Positions 21,292 to 28,333 of a stretch of 64,000 nt of DNA are shown here, in pieces. Position numbers and translations under genes: made by a program. The notes under the pieces were generated by a model. The model worked only from the letters and a program-made list of their open reading frames with translations, was not told where the DNA came from and ran no database searches. The stretch is from CAVQZC01 sp963718315 (lineage in GTDB: Bacteria > Actinomycetota > Thermoleophilia > Gaiellales > JAICJC01). Where the stretch lies: NCBI GenBank assembly GCA_963718315.1, contig CAVQZC010000007.1, positions 310,001 through 374,000 of the forward strand. The letters are read 5' to 3'. Position 1 is the first letter of the stretch. Each line of letters starts with the position of its first letter.

Positions 21292-22727
21292 TGCTCGACC
21301 CCCAGCGTGGCATCGGGCTCCGACACCGGAACCCGCCACGGCGGCCCGTTGTGGTGCAGCGAGTGCAGGAACGAGACGCCGGCCATGCACAGCGCACCCT
21401 GGCAGCGCCCGCCGGTCGCCCGGGTGCGCTTGCGGACTCCCTCCAGCGAACGCGCCGGCACCGCCATCTCGTGCGCAGCCGCGATCTCTGCGGCCGTCAC
21501 CTGTTCGCAGGCGCAGACCACCTGCCCGTACCGCGGGTCCAGCGCGAACAGCCGCTCCGGCTCGGGGTGGCCGAGCAGCCGGGGGATGGGCTCCAGGGCC
21601 CGCAGCGCGTCCCGGCGGTCCTCTTCGACCGGCAGCCCCAGCCCGGCCAGCAGCCCGCGCACCATTCGTGCGGTCGCCGGTGAGGACGACACCCCGGTGG
21701 AGCGGATGCCGGCGGCGTGCACCAGGTTCTCGATGCGCGAGTCGACGGCGATGCGGTACACCGGGTCGCTGGCCGGCCGGTTGGCCGCAAACGTCTTGAT
21801 CGCGTACTCGCGGCGGACCGACGGCACCAGCCGCTGGGCGGCTGCGAACACCGCGTCCAGCGTCTCGGCGTCCACCGCCTTCAGCCGGCGGTCGTCGTGA
21901 TCGACCGCGGTCGGGCCGAGCAGCAGCGACTGGTTGGTGGTCGGGACGCAGTAGATCCCGCGTGTCACCTCGGTGGGAACGCCGCCGACGACCGCCTGAA
22001 ACCGCCGGCCGAGCTCGCGATCGAGCAGCCAGTACTGCCCCTGCCGGGGCCAGCAGCGGAACTCCTCGCCTCCGGCCAGGCGCGAGATCGTGTCCGCCTC
22101 GACACCCGCGGCGTTCACCACCGCACGCGTCCACAGCGTGCCGGCCGGCGTCCGCACGGCGACCACCCGTCCTTCGGCCACCTCGAATCCGGTCACCGGG
22201 CACCCGCGCAGCACGCGCACGCCGTTCCGCGCGGCCAGCTCCGCGTAGCCGATCGTCAGCCTGATCGAGTCGATGATGCCGTCCTGCGGGAAGTGGAGGG
22301 CGGCGACGGCGTCCTCGCTGATCAACGGCTCGATGGCGCGCGCCTGCTCACCGGTCACGATCTCGGCCGGCGCCCCGTTCTCGCCTGCCTCCGCAACCAG
22401 TGCCGGGAGCCGGTCGCGCTCGTCCTCGGTCATCGCCACCGCCAGCGTCCCGATCCGCCGGAACGGCGTGTCCAGGGTCGCGCACAGCTCCTCCCAGCCC
22501 GGGCTCGACTCCCGTACCAGCCGCGCCTCGAGGGTTCCGGGCGTGCAGTCGGCGCCGCTGGTCGTGATCCCGGTGTTGCCCTTGGAGGCACCCTCGCAGA
22601 GATCATGCGCCGCCTCCAGCAGCACGACCCGCGCGCCGGTAAACGAGAGCTCGCGGGCGATCGCGCATCCGACCACGCCGCCGCCCACGATCACCACGTC
22701 ATAGGTACCCGTTACCGCCTCTGCCAC
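21288..22727 (-). CDS. FAD-dependent glycerol-3-phosphate dehydrogenase-like protein with BFD [2Fe-2S] domain
   Basis: About 479 residues from GTG 22727 (ATG 22745 is an alternative). The DAO-type FAD fold begins TYDVVIVGGGVVGCAIAREL. The substrate half is continuous to about residue 370. The C-terminus carries a bacterioferritin-associated-ferredoxin-like domain with cysteines in VVCACEQVTAAEI and ATGGRCQGALCMAG, the usual CxC...CxxxxC spacing. Oxidises glycerol 3-phosphate to dihydroxyacetone phosphate, by family and by operon with a glycerol kinase. TATATC lies 6 bases upstream of the GTG, so the operon is probably leaderless. Confidence 0.88.
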   Translation of the reverse strand: MAEAVTGTYDVVIVGGGVVGCAIARELSFTGARVVLLEAAHDLCEGASKGNTGITTSGADCTPGTLEARLVRESSPGWEELCATLDTPFRRIGTLAVAMTEDERDRLPALVAEAGENGAPAEIVTGEQARAIEPLISEDAVAALHFPQDGIIDSIRLTIGYAELAARNGVRVLRGCPVTGFEVAEGRVVAVRTPAGTLWTRAVVNAAGVEADTISRLAGGEEFRCWPRQGQYWLLDRELGRRFQAVVGGVPTEVTRGIYCVPTTNQSLLLGPTAVDHDDRRLKAVDAETLDAVFAAAQRLVPSVRREYAIKTFAANRPASDPVYRIAVDSRIENLVHAAGIRSTGVSSSPATARMVRGLLAGLGLPVEEDRRDALRALEPIPRLLGHPEPERLFALDPRYGQVVCACEQVTAAEIAAAHEMAVPARSLEGVRKRTRATGGRCQGALCMAGVSFLHSLHHNGPPWRVPVSEPDATLGVEQ

Positions 22728-22747
22728 GGGCGAGATATACCGCACCG

Positions 22748-23302
22748 CTACCCGAGCTGGTCAGGCAAGAGGCCGGGGTAGGGCACCCATCTTGACCGCG
22801 GAAGCTCGGCGAAGATCGCCCGATACGCCTCGGATGGGCTGCGCGTCTCTCGCTCGACGCTTGCGCCGAAGCGGGCGGCCAGACCGGAGACCGGGTACAC
22901 GATCCCTCCTGTACCACGACCGCGGGCGCCGACGGCGACGACGATCGCAGGGCCGTCGCCTGCGCCCACGAGGGCATGCTCCGTCCCCGGCGGGCAGTGG
23001 AAGAAGTCCCAGGCGCGGAGGAGTCGCTGCTCCCCTTCCACAATCAACGTGCACTCGCCTTGCAGCACGAGAAAGTCTTCCTGGGCACGCTCGCGGTGGT
23101 AGAAGCCAAGCGGCTGGCCGGGCTCGAGGACGCTGATGTTGAAGCCGAGCTGGGCAAACCTCCGCTTCCCCTCGAAGGTGCAGTACCGGCCCAGCGGCCC
23201 GTCATCGCGCCACCGCGAGTCGCGGGCGTTGATGATGAACCATCCCTCGCCGTCCGGCGAGACACCGCCGCGGGTCGTCCGGAGCTCAGCTTCGGCCGTC
23301 AT
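22748..23302 (-). CDS. Cupin-domain protein
   Basis: 184 residues. The double cupin motif is visible: PLGFYHRERAQEDFLVLQGE (motif 1 with H and E) and FFHCPPGTEHALVGAG (motif 2). The N-terminal FIINARDSRWRDDGPLGRYC and the C-terminal PYPGLLPDQ are shared with a family of uncharacterised single-domain cupins. Function unknown; metal binding is plausible. Lies 20 bases upstream of the glycerol dehydrogenase start on the same strand and might be the first gene of that operon. Confidence 0.85.
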   Translation of the reverse strand: MTAEAELRTTRGGVSPDGEGWFIINARDSRWRDDGPLGRYCTFEGKRRFAQLGFNISVLEPGQPLGFYHRERAQEDFLVLQGECTLIVEGEQRLLRAWDFFHCPPGTEHALVGAGDGPAIVVAVGARGRGTGGIVYPVSGLAARFGASVERETRSPSEAYRAIFAELPRSRWVPYPGLLPDQLG

Positions 23303-23357
23303 CCCCCGGAGTCTGCCAGCCCCGCCGGTGGCCGGACGGCGTCGCCGCGTTCCACGG

Positions 23358-23363
23358 TAGAGT
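23358..23363 (+). promoter_or_regulatory. -10 element for leaderless ppsR
   Basis: TAGAGT ends 7 bases before GTG 23371. Confidence 0.5.
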
Positions 23364-23370
23364 CTCCTCC

Positions 23371-24207
23371 GTGGCGGACACCCTCGAGATCCACATCGTC
23401 TCCGACTCGACGGGTGACACCGCAGCGCGCGTTGCCCGGGCCGCGCAGAGCCAGTTCCCCGACTTCGAGACCGAGCTCTTCCGGCACGCCCGCGTGAAGA
23501 CGCGCGAGCAGCTCGCCCGGGCCCTGGATGCGGCCTCCGGACGCCGGGCCGCGGTGTTCTACACGCTGGTCGATCCGGAGCTTCGCGAGGCGGTGGTCGA
23601 GATCGCGCGGGAGCAGCGAATCGTCGTCCTCGACGTGCTCGGCCCCGCCCTGAATGCGGTCACCACCGCCTCCGGCATGCAGGCGATGCAGGTGCCGGGA
23701 CGCCAGGCGCCGCTGGACGCGCAGTACTTCCGCCGCATCGCCGCCATCGAGTTTGCCGTCAAGCACGACGACGGTCGCGGCGCCGACGACCTCGGTCACG
23801 CCGACGTGGTGCTGGTCGGCGTCTCCCGCACCTCCAAGACGCCGACCTCGATGCACCTCGGCTACATGGGCTACATGGCGGCCAACATCCCCATCGTGCG
23901 CGGGGTCGACCCGCCGCCGGTGCTGTTTCAGATCGAGCCCTGGAAGATCGTCGGCCTGACCATCGACGCCGACCGGCTGGCCGAGATCCGCCGCCGCCGG
24001 GTGCGCGCGCTGGCCGCCGGGTCGAGCGCCCGGTATGCCGACCTGACCGAGATCTACGAGGAGCTGGAGGCGACCGCGAAACTCCACAAGCGCCTCGGCT
24101 GCCCCGTGATCGACGTCACCAAGCTGGCGATCGAAGAGGCCGCCGCCCGCTGCGCCGAGCTGGTGGAAGAGCGCCGCCGCGCCGCCCTGGAGGGCGTGCG
24201 CACCTGA
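23371..24207 (+). CDS. ppsR: Pyruvate, phosphate dikinase regulatory protein (DUF299)
   Basis: Bifunctional serine/threonine kinase-pyrophosphorylase that switches PPDK off (ADP-dependent phosphorylation) and on (phosphate-dependent). 278 residues. The P-loop GVSRTSKTPTSMHLG and the flanks IHIVSDSTGDTAARVA and GYMAANIPIVRG are diagnostic. Sits 16 bases upstream of its target ppdK in the same operon, confirming that it is the PPDK rather than the PEP synthase regulator. Confidence 0.95.
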   Translation: MADTLEIHIVSDSTGDTAARVARAAQSQFPDFETELFRHARVKTREQLARALDAASGRRAAVFYTLVDPELREAVVEIAREQRIVVLDVLGPALNAVTTASGMQAMQVPGRQAPLDAQYFRRIAAIEFAVKHDDGRGADDLGHADVVLVGVSRTSKTPTSMHLGYMGYMAANIPIVRGVDPPPVLFQIEPWKIVGLTIDADRLAEIRRRRVRALAAGSSARYADLTEIYEELEATAKLHKRLGCPVIDVTKLAIEEAAARCAELVEERRRAALEGVRT

Positions 24208-24223
24208 CCCCCGGCTGACCGCC

Positions 24224-26848
24224 GTGCCGACCTACGTCTACGACTTCTCCGAGGGCTCGGCCGACATGCGGGCGCTGCTCGGCGGCAAGGGCGCCAACCT
24301 GGCCGAGATGACGTCGATCGGGCTGCCCGTCCCCGACGGCTTCACCATCACCACCGAGGCGTGCCTGGCCTACCTGCGCGATGGGAAGACGCGTCCGCCC
24401 GAGCTCGACCAGCAGGTGGCCGACCACCTGGCCGGCCTCGAGCAGCGCACCGGCAAGCGGTTGGGCGACCCCCGCGACCCGCTGCTCGTCTCGGTACGCT
24501 CGGGGGCGCCCGTCTCGATGCCGGGGATGATGGACACGATTCTCAACCTGGGCCTCAACGACGACTCGGTCGCCGGGCTGGCCGCCGCCGGCGAGCGGTT
24601 CGCGCGCGACTCCTACCGGCGGTTCATCCAGATGTACGGGGACGTGGTGGCGGAGGTCGACGGCCACCTCTTCGAGGACGCTCTGACCCGCCGCAAGATG
24701 TCCCGGCGCGTGACCTCGGACGTCGACCTCAGCGCCGAAGACCTGGAAGCGGTGATCGAGGAGTTCAAGGCGATCTACCGGCGCGAGACGGGGGAGGACT
24801 TCCCGCAGGATCCACGCGTGCAGCTCGACCGCGCCGTCGATGCCGTGTTCCGCTCCTGGAACACGCCCCGCGCCCGCACCTACCGGCGCGAGTACGACAT
24901 CCCCGACGACCTCGGCACGGCGGTCAACATCGTGCAGATGGTGTTCGGGAACATGGGCGACGACTCGGCGACCGGCGTCTGCTTCACCCGCAACCCCTCG
25001 ACCGGCGCCAGGGAGCTGTACGGCGAGTTCCTGGTCAACGCGCAGGGCGAGGACGTCGTCGCCGGCATTCGCACTCCTCAGCCGCTGGCCGAGCTGGAGG
25101 CGGTGATGCCGGAGGCGTTCGCCGCCCTGCTGGAGCAGATGCGCGGCCTCGAGCAGCACTACCGGGAGATGCAGGACATCGAGTTCACGATCGAGCGCGG
25201 CACGCTCTACATCCTGCAGACCCGCACCGGCAAGCGGACGGCTGCAGCCGCCGTGCGGATCGCCCGCGAGATGACCGAGGAGGGCGTGCTGACGCGCACC
25301 GAGGCCCTCACCCGGGTCGATCCCAGCCAGCTCGACCAGCTGTTGCACCCGGGCCTCGACCCGACCGCCGAGACGACCGTGATCGCCCACGGCCTGAACG
25401 CATCGCCGGGCGCGGCCGTCGGCGCCGCCGTGTTCGACGCCGAGACCGCGGAGGCCCGGGGAAAGGCGGGCGAGGACGTGATCCTGGTGCGCTGGGAGAC
25501 GACGCCCGACGACATCCACGGCGTGATCCGAGCCCAGGGGGTGCTGACCGCCCGCGGTGGCATGACCTCCCACGCCGCGGTGGTCGCGCGGGGGCTGGGC
25601 AAGCCCTGCGTCGCCGGCGCCGAGGGCATCCGCATCGACCTCGAGCACCGCATGTTCTCGGCCTCGGGCCATGACATCCACGAGGGCGACGTGATCACCA
25701 TCGACGGCGGCCGGGGCGAGGTGATGCTGGGCGCGGTTCCGCTGGTTCCGCCGCAGGTCAACGAGGACTTCGACACGATCACCGCCTGGGCCGACGACGT
25801 CCGCCGGCTGGCGGTGCGCGCCAACGCCGACACGCCCGAGGACGCCGTGCGGGCGCGGGAGCTGGGCGCCGAGGGCATCGGGCTCTGCCGCACCGAGCAC
25901 ATGTTCTTCGGCGAGGAGCGGCTGCCGGTCGTGCAGGAGATGATCATGGCCACCGGCGAGGATCAGCGGCGGGCGGTGCTCGGCCGGCTGCTGCCCTTCC
26001 AGCAGGGCGACTTCGAGGGCATCTTCCGGGCCATGGCCGGGCTGCCCGTGACGATCCGGCTCCTCGACCCGCCCCTCCACGAGTTCCTGCCCGATCTGAC
26101 CGACCTGGTGCTCGAGATCGAGCAGATGCGCGAGGCCGGTCGGCCCGAGCACGAGATCGCACCACGCGAACGCGTCGCCGCTCGCGTCCGCGCGCTCCGC
26201 GAGGTGAACCCGATGCTGGGCACGCGCGGCTGCCGGCTGGGGCTGCTGTACCCGGAGATCTACGAGATGCAGGTGCGGGCGATCATCCGCGCCGCGCTCG
26301 CCGTGCAGGCGACCGGGGTCGAGATCATGCACCCGCTGGTCGGCTTCCGCGAGGAGCTGCGGCGGCTGCGGGCGCTCACCGAGCGGGTGATCGAGGAGGA
26401 GTCGGGCGACGCGCTGGGTGTCTTGGTGGGCACGATGATCGAGGTGCCGCGGGCCGCCCTGACCGCCGACGAGATCGCCGAGGTCGCGGACTTCTGCTCG
26501 TTCGGCACCAACGACCTGACACAGATGACGCTGGCCTTCTCGCGCGATGACGCCGAGCGATCGTTCCTGCCCCGCTACCTCGAGGAGGGCGTGCTCGAGT
26601 CGAACCCGTTCGAGACCCTCGACCAGTCAGGCGTCGGCCGGCTGATCCAGACAGCGGCGGTGCTTGCCCGCGAGACCAAGCCGGCGATCAAGCTGGGGAT
26701 CTGCGGCGAGCATGGCGGCGACCCCGCATCCGTTGCGTTCTGTCACCGGGCTGGGCTCGACTACGTGTCGTGCTCGCCGTTCCGGGTGCCGATTGCGCGA
26801 CTCGCGGCGGCTCAGGCGGCGATCGCAGAGGCGGCCGACGCGGCATGA
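24224..26848 (+). CDS. ppdK: Pyruvate, phosphate dikinase
   Basis: Reversibly converts pyruvate, ATP and phosphate to PEP, AMP and pyrophosphate. 874 residues with all domains: ATP-grasp start YVYDFSEGSADMRALLGGKG, phosphohistidine loop GGMTSHAAVVARGLGKPC (catalytic His, with the regulatory Thr two residues before), and the C-terminal PEP/pyruvate barrel with GLCRTEHMFF and GICGEHGGDP. Start GTG 24224. With the pyrophosphatase hppA also present, the cell has two enzymes that make use of pyrophosphate. Confidence 0.97.
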   Translation: MPTYVYDFSEGSADMRALLGGKGANLAEMTSIGLPVPDGFTITTEACLAYLRDGKTRPPELDQQVADHLAGLEQRTGKRLGDPRDPLLVSVRSGAPVSMPGMMDTILNLGLNDDSVAGLAAAGERFARDSYRRFIQMYGDVVAEVDGHLFEDALTRRKMSRRVTSDVDLSAEDLEAVIEEFKAIYRRETGEDFPQDPRVQLDRAVDAVFRSWNTPRARTYRREYDIPDDLGTAVNIVQMVFGNMGDDSATGVCFTRNPSTGARELYGEFLVNAQGEDVVAGIRTPQPLAELEAVMPEAFAALLEQMRGLEQHYREMQDIEFTIERGTLYILQTRTGKRTAAAAVRIAREMTEEGVLTRTEALTRVDPSQLDQLLHPGLDPTAETTVIAHGLNASPGAAVGAAVFDAETAEARGKAGEDVILVRWETTPDDIHGVIRAQGVLTARGGMTSHAAVVARGLGKPCVAGAEGIRIDLEHRMFSASGHDIHEGDVITIDGGRGEVMLGAVPLVPPQVNEDFDTITAWADDVRRLAVRANADTPEDAVRARELGAEGIGLCRTEHMFFGEERLPVVQEMIMATGEDQRRAVLGRLLPFQQGDFEGIFRAMAGLPVTIRLLDPPLHEFLPDLTDLVLEIEQMREAGRPEHEIAPRERVAARVRALREVNPMLGTRGCRLGLLYPEIYEMQVRAIIRAALAVQATGVEIMHPLVGFREELRRLRALTERVIEEESGDALGVLVGTMIEVPRAALTADEIAEVADFCSFGTNDLTQMTLAFSRDDAERSFLPRYLEEGVLESNPFETLDQSGVGRLIQTAAVLARETKPAIKLGICGEHGGDPASVAFCHRAGLDYVSCSPFRVPIARLAAAQAAIAEAADAA

Positions 26849-27582
26849 GGATCGACGTCGCCTTCACGCCCGGGGAGCCCGATGCCTGCGCGGTCGCGGT
26901 GGTGATCGACGTCCTGCGCGCGACCAGCACGATCACGCAGGCGCTGGCCGGCGGGTACCGCCGCGTGCTGGCCTGCGGCGAGCTCGATCACGCCCGCGAG
27001 CTGGCCGCTCGGATCGAGGGCGGCGCGGTGCTGGCGGGCGAGCGCCAGTGCTTGAAGCCCGAAGGGTTCGACCTCGGCAACTCCCCGGCGGAGTTCGCGG
27101 GAGCTCCGCTCGGCGAGACGGTGATCCTGACCACCACCAACGGCACCCGCGCGATCGTCACCGCCGCCGGGCACGCCGACAAGGTGGTCGTCGGCAGCCT
27201 GCTGAACCTGACCAGCTGCGCCGCCCAGACCGCGCGCATGGCCCGGGCGGCTCAGGGCGACGTCCTGATCCAGTGCGCCGGCGTCCGCGGCACCTTCACC
27301 ATGGACGACGCCTACACAGCCGGCCGGTACGTCCAGGAGCTGGCGGTGTGGCTGTCGGAGTGGGAGCTGAGCGACGCCGCCCGCGCCGCGGAGGCGATCT
27401 GCGGCGGGTTCGAGTCCGCGGTCGAGGGCCTCTCGGCTTCGGCCAGCGCCCGCAACCTGCACGACGCCGGGTTATTCGACGATGTCCGCTACTGCGCGCG
27501 TGAAGGGGTGCTCGAGGAGGTGCCCCAGGTGCTGGATGTCGACCAGGGCGTGGCCCTGATCACCCTCGACGGGCATCGGTAG
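26845..27582 (+). CDS. comB: 2-phosphosulfolactate phosphatase (ComB family)
   Basis: Mg-dependent acid phosphatase, 245 residues. Family motifs: VIDVLRATSTITQALAGGYR, LAGERQCLKPEGFDLGNSP, TTTNGTRAI. In methanogens and some bacteria it acts in coenzyme M/sulfolactate synthesis. Here no other gene of that route is in the window, and it is translationally coupled (ATGA) to ppdK, whose product PEP is the first substrate of that pathway. Whether this homologue makes sulfolactate is unproven. The stop is 3 bases before the 223-bp repeat element. Confidence 0.88.
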   Translation: MRIDVAFTPGEPDACAVAVVIDVLRATSTITQALAGGYRRVLACGELDHARELAARIEGGAVLAGERQCLKPEGFDLGNSPAEFAGAPLGETVILTTTNGTRAIVTAAGHADKVVVGSLLNLTSCAAQTARMARAAQGDVLIQCAGVRGTFTMDDAYTAGRYVQELAVWLSEWELSDAARAAEAICGGFESAVEGLSASASARNLHDAGLFDDVRYCAREGVLEEVPQVLDVDQGVALITLDGHR

Positions 27583-27585
27583 CCA

Positions 27586-27808
27586 AGAAGCTCTGACGGG
27601 ATGAATCGTGGATGGCTGGCGAGTGGCGGGCCAGCAGGAGGCCATGGCGCGGTGAAGCCCATATACGGAGTTCATCTGGGCAAGACGCGGCGTAGCCTCC
27701 TGTGCCAGCCCAGTTGCAAGCCTGCAGGCTTGCAACGTTCAGGAGGAATCTGCGATCACGCAGATTCCGAATGCGCCAGACGCCGCGAGGTATCCCGTCA
27801 GAGCTTCT
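27586..27808. mobile_element. 223-bp element with perfect 17-bp terminal inverted repeats (copy 1)
   Basis: AGAAGCTCTGACGGGAT at 27586-27602 is repeated in exact inverse at 27792-27808. Between them lies a segment also found, about 95% identical by eye and in opposite orientation, at 54215-54321. The interior also contains a perfect 22-bp palindrome centred near 27727 (arms TTGCAAGCCTG) and a second hairpin AATCTGCG-ATCA-CGCAGATT (27751-27770) absent from the other copy. No ORF worth calling. It resembles a MITE, or a large intergenic repeat unit. No target-site duplication is evident. This is the main content of the gap 27583-27886. Confidence 0.75.
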
Positions 27809-27886
27809 ACGGTGCACCCGGCGGGGTGATGCCCCTACCGGGCGCCGCGGGCACAGTGTGAGTACCTGCGTAACGAGAGGGGTCTC

Positions 27887-28057
27887 ATGACACGCTGGAT
27901 GGAGTTTGGCGATGACGATGGCGAGTTTGGCAGCGGCCACGCCAGCGTCCTCGAATGGGCCGAGGATCGGCCATTGGTCGCAGCTGCACTGATGGTCGCC
28001 GCCTGGGTGGCGGTGATCATCGCGCTGACGACCGCGTACGGCTGGCTTTTGGGTTAG
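27887..28057 (+). CDS. Small single-helix membrane protein A
   Basis: 56 residues. The N-terminal soluble part is acidic (MTRWMEFGDDDGEFGSG), followed by LEWAEDRP and one membrane helix (LVAAALMVAAWVAVIIALTT). The leader CGAGAGGGGTCTC directly before ATG gives the ribosome site. The neighbour 88 bases downstream has the same leader and the same EWAxD plus helix design, so the two are tandem paralogues. Function unknown. The base composition of codons fits the genome. Confidence 0.65.
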   Translation: MTRWMEFGDDDGEFGSGHASVLEWAEDRPLVAAALMVAAWVAVIIALTTAYGWLLG

Positions 28058-28066
28058 TCGCAAGCC

Positions 28067-28087
28067 TTTCACCCGAAGGAGGGTGAA
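28067..28087 (+). terminator. Hairpin between the two small membrane protein genes
   Basis: TTCACCC-gaagga-GGGTGAA is a perfect 7-bp stem starting about 10 bases after the first small gene's stop. No T-run follows, so it may terminate, attenuate or stabilise. Confidence 0.35.
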
Positions 28088-28145
28088 CCGGCTCCCCCTT
28101 CGGGCGATCACTGGGGTGACATACCGCTCGAGAGGGGGTCTCAAG

Positions 28146-28301
28146 ATGCGGAGAATCACCGGCGGCGGAGCCCGCTGGGAGTACGGTGGAATCGGCGCGG
28201 CCGAATGGGCGCAGGATCACGCACTGTTCGTCGCGACGTTGTGCGTTGTGGCGTGGTTGGTCGTCGTGTTGGCGATCGTCACGTCGTTCACGAGCCTGTA
28301 G
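28146..28301 (+). CDS. Small single-helix membrane protein B (paralogue of A)
   Basis: 51 residues: MRRITGGGARWEYGGIGAAE, then WAQDHALF and a membrane helix (VATLCVVAWLVVVLAIVTSF). The shared core is EWA(E/Q)D followed directly by the helix with a central AW. Its leader CGAGAGGGGGTCTCAAG repeats that of gene A, and both have an upstream GGGGTGA...TACCG block. Ends 33 bases before the convergent dnaE2 stop. Function unknown. Confidence 0.65.
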   Translation: MRRITGGGARWEYGGIGAAEWAQDHALFVATLCVVAWLVVVLAIVTSFTSL

Positions 28302-28333
28302 GGCGCGCGGCCACGGCCGGGCATCGCTCGTCA

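Noticed and set aside
24116..26332. 738-codon open frame antisense to ppdK
   Set aside because: His/Arg/Gly/Val-rich shadow of ppdK; no domain, no ribosome site.
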